Shown here piece after piece: positions 1-8,579 of a stretch of 64,000 nt of DNA (position 1 is its first letter; every line of letters begins with the position of its first letter). A model generated the notes under the pieces. It searched no databases. It was not told the DNA's origin and worked only from the letters and a program-made list of their open reading frames with translations. Source of the stretch: Lentisphaerae bacterium GWF2_57_35 (GTDB lineage: Bacteria > Verrucomicrobiota > Kiritimatiellia > CAIQIC01 > GWF2-57-35); contig MHBK01000001.1 in NCBI GenBank assembly GCA_001804865.1, forward strand, positions 1 through 64,000, in the 5' to 3' direction. Position numbers and translations under genes: made by a program.

Positions 1-42
1 TGCTTCAACGACACGGTTATTGCGCCCTCATCCCTTGGCAGA

Positions 43-81
43 CTGAATGCGCCTACCCGGCTCCGCCGGGGGCGCATTCAG
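43..81 (+). terminator. Perfect hairpin, possible terminator of an upstream gene
   Basis: An 11-bp stem (CTGAATGCGCC at 43-53 pairs with GGCGCATTCAG at 71-81) encloses a second 5-bp stem (CCCGG 56-60 with CCGGG 66-70). Only a short T stretch follows, so termination is plausible but not certain. The upstream gene lies outside the window. Confidence 0.4.
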
Positions 82-93
82 TTTGCCAATCGA

Positions 94-121
94 GCCTTGG
101 ACCTTGGACTTTGGACTCTTT
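94..121. repeat. Degenerate TTGGACY word repeat, copy 1
   Basis: Four near-tandem 7-8 bp words of the form TTGGACC/TTGGACT sit in the gap before the first gene. The same words recur at 14479-14513. This is a short-period intergenic repeat of unknown function. Confidence 0.55.
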
Positions 122-204
122 GAACGGCACGCTTGACCGATCACGAAGGGCGTCATACACTCCACCCTTTGATTTGGGCGAATTATTAAGGAGACGAAGA
201 GCGT

Positions 205-948
205 ATGTTGACAAAAGTTGAAAAGAAGCTTCCACAGGAACCGGTGGCGGGCCAGCCGGCCGTAGCGGCCAATCTGCCCCCCTATGCCGTCCTATTTGAG
301 CTGGATAATGTGGCGATCAATGGACGGAAGATCCGCTTTCAGGTTCTTAAGGCCTTGATGGCTCAGAACGGCGTGGAGCTCGATCAGGGCATGTTCTCCC
401 GTTTCTGCCTGCATTCCTCTCCCGAGTCCAACGTCGAAAAGCTGGTCGAGGGCTTGGGTGTGAAGAAATTGGATGTAGCCAAGCTGGCGGCGGAATTCCA
501 GAAGAATCTGGCCGAAGCGTTTGTGTCCAAGGACACCGTGCTGGCGCCGGGCTTCCAGAAATTTCTCGAAGTGGCTCGTATCCGCGGCGTGGCCATGGGC
601 GCGCTGTCGGCGCAATCCCAGGAAACAGTCGATCGGATGGCCGAGAACCTGGGCCTGAACGCACTCGAAGTGCGGCTGATGGTTTATGCCGATGCAAAGG
701 ATTTCCCGCGCGCCGACGCGTGGTTGAAGGCGGCCAAGACGCTTTCCAAGGCGCCCCGCCGCTGCATGGCCATTTCCAGCAGCATGTCGTCGTGCAAGGC
801 GGCCCTTTCGGCCGACATGTACGGCATTGCGGTGCCGGACGATTTTACCGCCGCCCAGGACTTCAGCGGCGCCAATCTCGTGGTGGACAGTCTGGCGGAT
901 GTGAACGGGAAGGAAGTTCTGGAAACGTTCTGCCGTTCGAGTCGGTAA
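205..948 (+). CDS. HAD-superfamily (beta-phosphoglucomutase-like) protein with degenerate active site
   Basis: A 247-residue protein with the layout of a subclass I HAD phosphatase: motif I at about residues 28-36, a helical cap, a motif II-like serine in GALSAQSQ, and a C-terminal motif III/IV region. The catalytic residues are eroded. Motif I reads LFELDNV, so the nucleophilic Asp of the usual DxDG is Glu32 while Asp34 is kept. The acidic pair expected near the C-terminal end is replaced by serines (AISSSMSS). It may be a pseudo-phosphatase or a binding protein rather than an enzyme. An AAGGAGA ribosome site precedes the ATG. mazG follows on the same strand. The fold assignment is fairly sure; the function is unknown. 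Confidence 0.6.
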   Translation: MLTKVEKKLPQEPVAGQPAVAANLPPYAVLFELDNVAINGRKIRFQVLKALMAQNGVELDQGMFSRFCLHSSPESNVEKLVEGLGVKKLDVAKLAAEFQKNLAEAFVSKDTVLAPGFQKFLEVARIRGVAMGALSAQSQETVDRMAENLGLNALEVRLMVYADAKDFPRADAWLKAAKTLSKAPRRCMAISSSMSSCKAALSADMYGIAVPDDFTAAQDFSGANLVVDSLADVNGKEVLETFCRSSR

Positions 949-995
949 TGTTTTTTCGGCGCTTGGAGGAATCCGCCCGGTCCGGTTATCAACCC

Positions 996-1865
996 ATGAA
1001 TAGGGATGCCTCCAGCGAAAGCGCCATGAACAGGCTGCTCGACATCATGCGCCGGTTGCGCTCCGAACAGGGGTGCCCCTGGGACCGCGAGCAGACTCTC
1101 GAAACCCTCAAGCCGTATCTCGTCGAGGAATGCCACGAGGTGCTGGACGCCATTGACAGCGGCGACCGCCCGCACCTCGCGGAGGAACTCGGCGACGTGC
1201 TCCTGCAAGTCGTTTTTCAATCGCAAGTCTGCGCCGAAGAGGGCAGCTTTACCTTCGAGGATGTCGCGCGGCTTATCTCCGAAAAACTGATTCGCCGGCA
1301 TCCGCATGTATTCGGCGACGTCAAGGTCGCCGGCTCCCAGGAGGTTTTGAAGAACTGGGAAGCGATCAAGCGGACCGAAAAAGGCGAGGCCCCTTCCTCC
1401 GTGGTGGATGGCGTGCCTCGTTCCCTGCCGGCCTTGCACAAGGCCCAGCAAATCCAGAAAAAAGCCTCGCGCGTGGGCTTCGATTGGGACCACATCGATG
1501 GAGTGGTCGCCAAAATCGACGAAGAAGTGGCCGAGGTGAAAGAGGCGTTGGCCTCGCAAGATCCCGACCGCATCAAAGAAGAAATCGGCGATCTCCTGTT
1601 TGCCTCCGTCAACCTCAGCCGCTTTCTCGGTCACGACGCGGAAGAGGCCCTCAATCTGACCATCGCCAAATTTGTCCGCCGTTTCAAAGCCATCGAGCGC
1701 CGTCTGCACCAGGTCGGCCGCAAAGTAACCGACTGCCGGCTCGAAGAACTCGACGCGATCTGGAACGACGTCAAGAAGACGGAAAACGGAAAACGGAAGA
1801 CGGAAAACGGAAAACGGAAGACGGAAGACGGAAGACGGGAAACGGAAGATGGAACAAAATCCTGA
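996..1865 (+). CDS. mazG: Nucleoside triphosphate pyrophosphohydrolase MazG
   Basis: MazG hydrolyses NTPs/dNTPs to the monophosphate and PPi and is a house-cleaning and stress enzyme. Both tandem MazG domains are present. The first holds the EECHEVLDAI and EELGDVLLQVVF metal-binding helices; the second holds EEVAEVKEAL and EEIGDLLFASVN. The linker contains the conserved WEAIKRTEK and GVPRSLPALHKAQQIQKKA segments. The start is uncertain: ATG 996 and ATG 1026 (MNRLLDIM, close to the usual family start) are both possible. The last 29 or so residues (KTENGKRKTEDG-like) lie beyond the normal end of the family and are encoded by the flanking palindromic word repeat, so the stop codon lies just past the repeat's left arm. 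Confidence 0.92.
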   Translation: MNRDASSESAMNRLLDIMRRLRSEQGCPWDREQTLETLKPYLVEECHEVLDAIDSGDRPHLAEELGDVLLQVVFQSQVCAEEGSFTFEDVARLISEKLIRRHPHVFGDVKVAGSQEVLKNWEAIKRTEKGEAPSSVVDGVPRSLPALHKAQQIQKKASRVGFDWDHIDGVVAKIDEEVAEVKEALASQDPDRIKEEIGDLLFASVNLSRFLGHDAEEALNLTIAKFVRRFKAIERRLHQVGRKVTDCRLEELDAIWNDVKKTENGKRKTENGKRKTEDGRRETEDGTKS

Positions 1866-1918
1866 GTCCCTTTTTTCCGTTTTCCATTTTCCGTTTTCCG
1901 TCTTCCGTCTTCCGTTTA
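1776..1918. repeat. Degenerate GGAARAC word repeat forming a hairpin between convergent genes
   Basis: The left arm (about 1776-1858) is a run of 7-bp words GGAAAAC/GGAAGAC. The right arm (1871-1918) is the complementary run (TTTTCCG/TCTTCCG). The arms flank a 12-base loop and can pair in several registers. The left arm is translated as the MazG tail, and the right arm ends in the stop codon of the convergent permease gene. The position fits a bidirectional terminator; the word structure is unlike an ordinary terminator. Confidence 0.75.
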
Positions 1919-3823
1919 TTTCTCCACCGGCACGACGATTCCGCGCAGGATGATCTTCTGGCAGAAGATGAAGAGGATGAAGGTGGGGATGGCGGCGACG
2001 ATCAGGGACGCGTACATCACGGCCTGGCCGCTGCGCTGCTGCAATTCGTAAAGCCAGACCATCAGGGTCCACATTTTTTCGTCCTGGCAGATCAGCAGGG
2101 CGAACATGAAATTCGTATAGGCCGCGATGAAGGCCGACAGAGCAATGACGGACAGGATCGGCGTCGAAAGCCGCATCGTGATATGCCAGAACATCGTCCA
2201 CTCGCCGGCGCCGTCCATTGCGGCGCTTTCGTAAAGTTCCCGGGGTAGGGAGTCGAAAAAACCTTTCAGCAGGAAAATGGAGTAGCCATTGGCCAGGCCG
2301 GGCAGCAGCAGCGCGGCAAAGGTGTTGAGCAGGTTGAATTCGCGCAGCATGAGAAAGACGGGAATCTGCGTGACCATCGGCGGGAAAGCCATCGTCAGCA
2401 TCAGAAACAGCAGCACCTTGTACGTGGACGGCATGCGGTAGCGGCTCATGGCATAGGCGGCCAGTGGATTGATCAGCAGCGCAAAGAACACGGCCAGCGA
2501 GCAGTAAACGATCGTGTTGTAGACGCCCCGCCCGTGAAAGACCATGTAGTCCAGCACGGCCCGGTAATTGCGGGTCACAAACTCTCGGCGCAGGGCGCCG
2601 CGCTGGTCGAGAAAATCCTGGTAGTGGGCTTCGTATTGCGGCGGCAGGACTTCGTCAAAACCGGCAAAGGCCGTGCCGGCCTTTTGGTTCAGGCGGTGGA
2701 TGTCGCCATATTTTTCCTGGAGATAATCGCGGAACATGAAATCCACGCCGTGAATTCGCAGCATGCTGGTGGGAACGAAGTGCAGCGTCTGGGTGTCGGG
2801 ATCTTTCCAGCCGGCGATGAACGATTCCCAGTCGCTCAGGGCCAGGCCGCCGGCGGGAACCTCTTCCTTCAGCGGTATCCGATCGAAAGACGGATAGGCC
2901 GTCTGGTAACTGCGGTTCAGCCGGGCGATATCGATGTATTTGGCCTTCAAGTACTGGCGATAAAAGGGTTTTGCGCGGGGATCGATGCGAATCCAGAGGA
3001 GGTTCAGCGTGTTGCGGACGAAATCCTCCCAATCCTTTCGCTCCAGCGGTGTGCCGTCCGGCACGGTGGGCGTCAGATGAAGGGTGCGATAAGACGGATA
3101 ATGGGTTTCGTGGAGGCGGTTATACTCTTCGATGTCCCGCGTATACTGGGTTTTCAGGAACATCTTTTTGTAAAAGCCTTCCACGGAAAAGTAGTACAGC
3201 ATCCAGGAGGGCTGGCGGATCTTGAACTCCGCAAAGGCTCGGGCGAAAAGCGTTTCGGACGGTTTGGCGATGCGGTGCAGAAAATTTTCGGGCAGCACGA
3301 AAAAACCGTTCCAGCCGGTGAAATCGGAACCCAGCGCCCGATTGACGGCTTCCACATCGTTTCCATATCGCTCGCCGAGTAGCTGCCGGAACTGCCGGAG
3401 GGCCGACGGGATGGTGCGGGAAAGCGGGGTGTGGAGATAGCCGCATCCGCAGGCGTAGTCCGGCAGCTTTTGCGTTTGCAGAAACTCCCGCCAGTCGTCC
3501 GTCAGGATCGCAGGCGTTGCGTCGGGGGGCGGCGCGACGGTTTCGAACGAGGAGAAATCCGTATCGTAGGCGGCGTTCAGCAGCTCGACGGATTCGTTGA
3601 ACAGCCCTTCGACGTGCTTGCGGTACAGCGTGAGATCGTCGAACAGAAACCGGGGCACGGCATCGAAATCCTTCAGATCCACCGAGCTTTTCGTGCTGCC
3701 CGAAAGCATGATCAGAAACGGATAAATCATGGTCGCGGCGCCGAGAATCAGGACCGTATAGATGGTCGCATAAAGGGCTCTTACGCGCGGATGTCGGCGG
3801 CCTATGGGCGATAAAATCGGCAT
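1916..3823 (-). CDS. Sugar ABC transporter permease (MalG type) with a large repeated extracytoplasmic insertion
   Basis: A 635-residue protein; ordinary MalG-type permeases have about 280. TM1 is at residues 13-40. A soluble region of about 370 residues follows, and then the permease core from about residue 415 with TM segments and the EAA loop (YESAAMDGAGEW), which docks the ATPase. The insertion contains about five divergent units with the pattern Y-x-D-I-x-x-x-N-x4-T-x-[YF]-x-[SG]-[FYW], each followed by W-x-x-F. The cleanest units include YGDIHRLNQKAGTAF and YIDIARLNRSYQTAY. Such motifs recall the YGTxxxLNxAWGT stretch of GH42 beta-galactosidases, but no catalytic domain is evident. Start is 4 bp after the upstream gene, so one operon. 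No ATPase gene is in the window; a shared MsmX/MalK-type ATPase elsewhere is likely. Confidence 0.85.
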   Translation of the reverse strand: MPILSPIGRRHPRVRALYATIYTVLILGAATMIYPFLIMLSGSTKSSVDLKDFDAVPRFLFDDLTLYRKHVEGLFNESVELLNAAYDTDFSSFETVAPPPDATPAILTDDWREFLQTQKLPDYACGCGYLHTPLSRTIPSALRQFRQLLGERYGNDVEAVNRALGSDFTGWNGFFVLPENFLHRIAKPSETLFARAFAEFKIRQPSWMLYYFSVEGFYKKMFLKTQYTRDIEEYNRLHETHYPSYRTLHLTPTVPDGTPLERKDWEDFVRNTLNLLWIRIDPRAKPFYRQYLKAKYIDIARLNRSYQTAYPSFDRIPLKEEVPAGGLALSDWESFIAGWKDPDTQTLHFVPTSMLRIHGVDFMFRDYLQEKYGDIHRLNQKAGTAFAGFDEVLPPQYEAHYQDFLDQRGALRREFVTRNYRAVLDYMVFHGRGVYNTIVYCSLAVFFALLINPLAAYAMSRYRMPSTYKVLLFLMLTMAFPPMVTQIPVFLMLREFNLLNTFAALLLPGLANGYSIFLLKGFFDSLPRELYESAAMDGAGEWTMFWHITMRLSTPILSVIALSAFIAAYTNFMFALLICQDEKMWTLMVWLYELQQRSGQAVMYASLIVAAIPTFILFIFCQKIILRGIVVPVEK

Positions 3824-3827
3824 GGGC

Positions 3828-6605
3828 TTATTCCTTGTCTCCCGTGGCGCGGAACTCGATGCGGGACAGAATCCGGAGTTGGTACATCGTGAAGCCGATC
3901 AGCATAAAGCCGAGCATCCACGCCATGGCGGTGGCCGGGCCGAATTTCAGGTAGATGAAGGCCTTGTAAAAAATGTGCAGCCCCGCGACTTCCGTGCGGG
4001 CGGCGCCGCCGGTCATGGCGAGGATGTTGGCCTCGGCGTTCCACGAAGCGATGAAGACGCCAATGAAATTGATGATCAGCAGAGGCTTCAGCATGGGGAA
4101 AATAACGAACAGGATCTTGTCGACGAACGTGGCGCCGTCGATGTCGGCGGCTTCGTACAAATCGTCGGGAATGCCCTTGAGCGCGGCCAGATAAATCAGG
4201 CTGCCCGGCCCCATGCCGGCCCAAATCATCGGCAGGACGCAACTGAGCATGGCCGATCGCGAGCTGGTGAGCCAGCGGATCGGCTCGGGGATGGCCATGA
4301 AAAGTTTCTGAAGCAACGAGGCATTCTCCAGGGCCATGACTGGACGCGTGGCCAGGATGCAGGTAATCAGCAGCATGGTTCCCGCCAGCAGAAAAAGGAG
4401 GGCGGGCCCGAACGCGCGATGAAGAAACAACCGCCGGCTGAAGTTGGCCGCCAGGGCAAACAGCGCCAGTCCGAACAGGAGGAAGCCGATGGCGGGAATA
4501 TTCATCAGGACCGCGTTCAGGACCCCGCGCTCCGTCGGGTCATAAAACGATTTCCACAAGAAGACGACCACGAGGCCCGAGATGACGGCCGGCAGATAAA
4601 AAATCGTACGAAAGAGAATTTTTCCGTGGGGCACTTCCTGCAGGAGAATGGCCAGTACGACCGGCGGCAGGAAGGTCAGGGTAATGACCAGGAAGCTGTA
4701 GCGCGCGGAATTCCACACCGCCGCCCACCAATCGGGCGCCCACAACAGTTGCCCAAAATTATCCAACCACACCCAGGAGGAATCCCCCATGATCCGGTAA
4801 TCTTGAAAAGCCATCGTGGAGCCCCGGAGCAGCGGAATGTACTGCCAGACCAGGATGGTCAGAATCGCGGGGAGCAACAACAAATAAGCGGGCGCATACT
4901 TCCGGAAGCCCCAAGCGAGCGAAGGCCTTGCGCCTTCGATAGGACGGGGGGTGAAGGCCTTGACAATTTTTCGAAAGACGATCGCAAAAGCCGCGACGAT
5001 GCCGGCCAGCGCCAGGCCGGCCGCCAGACGGCGCTTGAGCTGTTCGCGGGGCGTGAACAAGCCCAGCATTTCCGTGTTGGCTTTCATGACCGCCGCCGAC
5101 AGCAGGCGTTGCAGTTCGTCCAGGCGCTGCTTCCGGTCGGCCGGAAGGCGCCCGGAAAGGGCGGCTTCCTCGGCGCGGTGGATCGGTCTGGTCATGATGT
5201 CGTATGCGTAGTTGCTGTCCTTGCCGTAGGGTTCCGGCCGGCCGGTTTCCACGGCGATCTGAAAGCATTCCTCCCAGCCCTTGGGGGAGAGCCGCACCAA
5301 TTCGGGATAGCCGAACTGGCGAAGGTAACGCGGATTCAGAAATCGGCCCAGGCCGCCTTCCACCATGATGCGCGTCTTGATCCGGGCCGCATCCTCGCTG
5401 TCGTAATAACGGACGTATTCCCAGGCCGCGTCGCGCACCGCGGGATCGGCGATGCCCGCAAAAAGTCCCATCATGCGGCTGTTCAATTCGGCGCCGCGAT
5501 GGCCGCCCGGTCCGATCGGCACGGGCGCCATGCCGGTGACGTCGGGATTGATCACGGAAAAAAGCTTCTCGTCGATGTAGGCGAACATCATGCCGATCTG
5601 TCCTCTTTCCCACTTCGAAAAAGAATCTTTGGAATCCTTGTAGGCATAGCCGTAGCGCCGCCGGCCGGTTGCGTCCGTCCAGGGTTCCGCGGAGAGCCGG
5701 GTGTAAAACTCCAACGCAACGGCGGCCTCCGGACTGTCGAACACCGCGGTCCACCGGTCGTTGGCCTCGTCGTACTCCAATACCTCGCCGCCGGCCGACC
5801 AAAGAAACGTCGTCCAAAACCAGGACTCGTGTTTGCCGCGGCCGAGCATGACGCCGTAGCGTCCGCGGCGGGGATCGGTGAGTTTCCGGCAGGCCTCCAG
5901 CATGGTCTCCCAAGTCCAATGATTGGCCGGATAAGGAATGCGGGCCTCGTCGAACAGGTCCTTGCGGTACAGCACCACCTTGCCCAGGGCGCCGCCATAG
6001 GGAATCGCCCAGACGTGCTTTTGCCCCTGGGGACCTTTCCGTTCGATCACCGGCCAGATTTTGGGATGAATCCGAAAGGCTTTTTCCTCCTCGGTCATCG
6101 CGGCCAAATAGCCGTCTTCCGGGCGGTCGAGCGGATACAGAAAACCCTGCTGAATGTAGGTGTCGGACTGCCGGAAATTCACGTAGATCACATCCGGAGA
6201 GACGCCGCCCGCGATGGCCAGCAAGGCGCCTTCCACGCCTTCGACCTGAATGCCGGTATAGCGATGCAGCGCCACTTCCACCCGGTCCCAATTGTGCCGG
6301 CCGTACTTTTCGGGCTGCGCCAGGTATTGGTCGCGATACTTCCGGCGGAACGTTTCGGGGAAATTCCTGACGAATTCGTTGACGGCGGCGACATCGGCCC
6401 GCGTCGCGGTGTCCGTCCGCCCGGGATCGGGCAGTTCGAACAGCTTGACGTGAATAACGGTCGTGTCGCCGCGATCCTCCACCCAGCCGGCGCCGGCCGT
6501 CAGGGCGAACGCCGCCAGCAGCCAGCAGGCCAGGGCATGCCCCAGGCGGGCCGCCCTGTGCAAGGGGAGCCGGTCGGAGCGATTGGAGATGAGTTTCCCG
6601 TTCAT
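3828..6605 (-). CDS. Fusion of extracellular solute-binding protein and MalF-type permease
   Basis: A 925-residue protein. An N-terminal hydrophobic segment (about residues 24-40) leads into a family 1 solute-binding protein (about 45-490), recognisable by DVIYVNFRQSD, IPYGGALGKVVLYRKDLF and WTWETMLEACRKL. A TM segment near 525-545 then tethers it to a MalF-type permease (about 570-915) with the EAA loop LYEAADIDGATFVDKI. Binding protein and channel are normally separate polypeptides, so here receptor stoichiometry is fixed at one per permease. It forms the heterodimer partner of the downstream MalG-like protein. The substrate is not predictable; a carbohydrate is inferred from the family. 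A good promoter and an inverted repeat lie upstream. Confidence 0.85.
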   Translation of the reverse strand: MNGKLISNRSDRLPLHRAARLGHALACWLLAAFALTAGAGWVEDRGDTTVIHVKLFELPDPGRTDTATRADVAAVNEFVRNFPETFRRKYRDQYLAQPEKYGRHNWDRVEVALHRYTGIQVEGVEGALLAIAGGVSPDVIYVNFRQSDTYIQQGFLYPLDRPEDGYLAAMTEEEKAFRIHPKIWPVIERKGPQGQKHVWAIPYGGALGKVVLYRKDLFDEARIPYPANHWTWETMLEACRKLTDPRRGRYGVMLGRGKHESWFWTTFLWSAGGEVLEYDEANDRWTAVFDSPEAAVALEFYTRLSAEPWTDATGRRRYGYAYKDSKDSFSKWERGQIGMMFAYIDEKLFSVINPDVTGMAPVPIGPGGHRGAELNSRMMGLFAGIADPAVRDAAWEYVRYYDSEDAARIKTRIMVEGGLGRFLNPRYLRQFGYPELVRLSPKGWEECFQIAVETGRPEPYGKDSNYAYDIMTRPIHRAEEAALSGRLPADRKQRLDELQRLLSAAVMKANTEMLGLFTPREQLKRRLAAGLALAGIVAAFAIVFRKIVKAFTPRPIEGARPSLAWGFRKYAPAYLLLLPAILTILVWQYIPLLRGSTMAFQDYRIMGDSSWVWLDNFGQLLWAPDWWAAVWNSARYSFLVITLTFLPPVVLAILLQEVPHGKILFRTIFYLPAVISGLVVVFLWKSFYDPTERGVLNAVLMNIPAIGFLLFGLALFALAANFSRRLFLHRAFGPALLFLLAGTMLLITCILATRPVMALENASLLQKLFMAIPEPIRWLTSSRSAMLSCVLPMIWAGMGPGSLIYLAALKGIPDDLYEAADIDGATFVDKILFVIFPMLKPLLIINFIGVFIASWNAEANILAMTGGAARTEVAGLHIFYKAFIYLKFGPATAMAWMLGFMLIGFTMYQLRILSRIEFRATGDKE

Positions 6606-6625
6606 GGTTTATACGACGTTGAACT

Positions 6626-6654
6626 CTTATAGAATCCGAAGGGTCTCATGGCAA
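6626..6654 (-). promoter_or_regulatory. Sigma70-type promoter of the sugar ABC operon
   Basis: On the minus strand, TTGCCA (6649-6654) and TATAAG (6626-6631) are separated by 17 bp and lie just upstream of the solute-binding/permease start at 6605. Confidence 0.55.
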
Positions 6655-6668
6655 CAGCTATCTCCCCG

Positions 6669-6692
6669 TCCATAAAGATTGGAATTTATGGA
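6669..6692. promoter_or_regulatory. Palindromic operator candidate in the divergent promoter region
   Basis: TCCATAAA (6669-6676) and TTTATGGA (6685-6692) form a perfect 8-bp inverted repeat with an 8-bp spacer. It lies 15 bp upstream of the ABC promoter -35 box, in the gap shared with the divergent TPR gene. A LacI- or GntR-type sugar regulator could bind here; no such regulator gene is in the window. Confidence 0.45.
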
Positions 6693-6738
6693 GCAGGCCT
6701 TGACCCGTCTCCTCATATCGTTTAATTAAAGATTTCAA

Positions 6739-8016
6739 ATGCAGGACTCGCACGACATATACAGCAAAGAAAACACGCCTTATCTCGGCAAGCGCCGGCG
6801 CCGATCTTCCCGGACGCGTCATCATCATGAGTCAGCTCATGTGGATAAGGCGGATACTCAGTATTTCCATCGCCAATACGCACCTGAACAAATGGGTCCT
6901 CCCTCGCCGGGCCATTCGAGCATGCCGGTCTCCAATCATTCCCATCGGAGGCGGCATCGACGATCGAGCGAAGCTTCCTCCCACATCGGCGGCCGGATTG
7001 CCGGAGTGATTTTGGCCGTCGTGATCCTGGGGTATCTGGCTTTGCTCGCCAGTTCTTTTCTTGGAAAGGTGGCTCAGCGCGGCAAGATTTCTGCGCCGCC
7101 GAAATCCGTCACGGCGGAATCGGTTCAGGCGGAGCCGGCCTCGGACGCCGATCTGGCGGACAAAATCCGTTTGAGCGTGCGGCTTTGGAGCCGCGCGCCG
7201 GAGATCGTTCGGGATGCCCAGCGCTTGTTGGATAAAGGCCAGACGAGCGCGGCCATTGAAGAACTCGAAACGGGACTCGACAGCACCCCCGATGTCGTTG
7301 AAATGAAGATGCTCCTGGCCCAGGCCTATCTTAAAAAAGATCAGGGTTCCCGGTCGATTGTTTTGCTGGAAGAGGTGCTCGACATCGACCCGCAGCAGCC
7401 GACGGCCCGGGTTCTGCTGGCCTCCACCTTGATCCTGCAAAAACAATATCAAGCCGCCTTGGATGTGGCCGAATGGATGTTGGAATCCGGCGACGTCTCT
7501 GCGCGGGTTCATCAAATTGCGGCCACGGCCTATTTGAATCTGGATCAAGGCCATCTGGCGATCCCGCATCTGCGCAAGATTGTCAGCCTGGATACCGGCA
7601 ATGCGATCGCCTGGAACAACCTTGGGGTGGCCTATACGCGGCAGGGCGACTACAAGCGGGCCATTGAGGCCTTCAATACGTTGCTTCAGCAAAACACCGC
7701 CAATGCCGTGACCTATTACAATCTATCCGCCTGCTATGCCCGGCAGTCCATGGCGGAACAGACGGTCAATACCTTGACGCGCGCGGCGAATGTGTTTGGC
7801 TCCGGGTTTGTCGGCACGTGGATTCACAATAGCGACTTTAATGCGGTGCGCAAAGACCCCCAGTTCGCGGCCTTTGAAAGCGCCATGGGAACCAACGTCA
7901 ATGGAACGACCGCCGCTCCGGCTTCCATGCTTCAGATCATCGATCCCATGAATGCGGATCAAAATTCCACTCCGCTGAAGCCGGAAGATCTTTTTCGCAG
8001 CGATTCCGTCCCGTGA
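6739..8016 (+). CDS. Membrane-anchored TPR protein
   Basis: A 425-residue protein. The first 85 residues are very basic and His/Arg/Ser-rich and should be cytoplasmic. One TM helix follows (about 88-112, VILAVVILGYLALLASSFL). About five tetratricopeptide repeats then occupy roughly 145-350 (for example AWNNLGVAYTRQGDYKRAIEAF and the matching AVTYYNLSACYARQS). The C-terminal tail is low in complexity. It is probably a scaffold for protein complexes at the membrane; no enzymatic motif is visible. It is divergent from the sugar ABC operon and convergent with tatA, and a TTGACC/TTAATT pair lies very close upstream. Confidence 0.75.
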   Translation: MQDSHDIYSKENTPYLGKRRRRSSRTRHHHESAHVDKADTQYFHRQYAPEQMGPPSPGHSSMPVSNHSHRRRHRRSSEASSHIGGRIAGVILAVVILGYLALLASSFLGKVAQRGKISAPPKSVTAESVQAEPASDADLADKIRLSVRLWSRAPEIVRDAQRLLDKGQTSAAIEELETGLDSTPDVVEMKMLLAQAYLKKDQGSRSIVLLEEVLDIDPQQPTARVLLASTLILQKQYQAALDVAEWMLESGDVSARVHQIAATAYLNLDQGHLAIPHLRKIVSLDTGNAIAWNNLGVAYTRQGDYKRAIEAFNTLLQQNTANAVTYYNLSACYARQSMAEQTVNTLTRAANVFGSGFVGTWIHNSDFNAVRKDPQFAAFESAMGTNVNGTTAAPASMLQIIDPMNADQNSTPLKPEDLFRSDSVP

Positions 8017-8021
8017 GATAA

Positions 8022-8219
8022 TCAGGAGGATTTCGGTTCGTCGTTCTTCGAGTCTTCGTCCGAATCCGGCCGATTGCTTTCTTCGCGGCCTTTCTTGAAT
8101 TCGTTAAGACTCTTGCCGAGCGAGCGCGCGATTTCCGGAATCCGCTTGGCGCCGAAGAAAATGACCAGCACCAGCAGGACGATTAAAATTTCCGTCAGGC
8201 CTATTTTACCACCGAACAT
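8022..8219 (-). CDS. tatA: Sec-independent translocase subunit TatA/TatE
   Basis: A 65-residue protein typical of TatA. It has a short N-terminus, one TM helix (ILIVLLVLVIFFGAKRIPEI) with the conserved F-G at the membrane face, an amphipathic helix (ARSLGKSLNEFKKG), and an acidic, hydrophilic tail. It oligomerises with TatC to move folded proteins across the inner membrane. tatB and tatC are not nearby, which is common in this group. It is preceded on the same strand by a lipoprotein gene and a DNA glycosylase gene. Confidence 0.93.
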   Translation of the reverse strand: MFGGKIGLTEILIVLLVLVIFFGAKRIPEIARSLGKSLNEFKKGREESNRPDSDEDSKNDEPKSS

Positions 8220-8228
8220 AATGCCCTC

Positions 8229-8579
8229 TCATTTCACACCTTCGTTTACAACCTGGCGCACCCGATCGCCCCGGCGGGGCCGTCCGGACGTTACGTCGGC
8301 TGAAAAATACGGCCGACGCTGGGGCCCGGAGATTCTCAGGCGAGCCGCTTCTTTGTCATTTCGATATATCTTCACCTCTTCGCCGGTGGAAGGCAAGACC
8401 GCACATCGGACGATCGCGTAGCCCATCCGCTCGTTGACGTGGACGACGACTCCAATATCCAGCGGCGCCGCCGTCCTTGGAAGCGCCGCCGCCGGCGTGG
8501 CCGGCGCGGGCGCCGTCGAACGGCAGGCGGCGAGGATAATCGCCAGGAAGGCGATCGAAAAAAGCGAGGCTTTCTTCAT
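8229..8579 (-). CDS. Small lipoprotein, unknown function
   Basis: A 116-residue protein starting MKKASLFSI, with a lipoprotein signal peptide ending in LAAC (Cys19). An Ala/Pro-rich linker follows, then a compact domain of about 75 residues (VVVHVNERMGYAIVRC, EVKIYRNDKEAARLRI, GRPRRGDRV) that looks like a small beta-barrel. The start overlaps the stop of the upstream glycosylase gene by 4 bp (ATGA), so they are translationally coupled. Related small barrels occur in PVC bacteria, but no family name is certain. Confidence 0.7.
   Translation of the reverse strand: MKKASLFSIAFLAIILAACRSTAPAPATPAAALPRTAAPLDIGVVVHVNERMGYAIVRCAVLPSTGEEVKIYRNDKEAARLRISGPQRRPYFSADVTSGRPRRGDRVRQVVNEGVK

Noticed and set aside
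684..2201. A 505-residue minus-strand frame over mazG
   Set aside because: Shadow of mazG and the word repeat; no domain, and it would overlap the permease gene.
3804..6632. A 942-residue open frame on the plus strand opposite the sugar transporter genes
   Set aside because: It lies antisense to two clear ABC transporter genes, its translation is His/Gln/Arg-rich with no domain, and it arises from the GC-rich codon pattern of the real genes.
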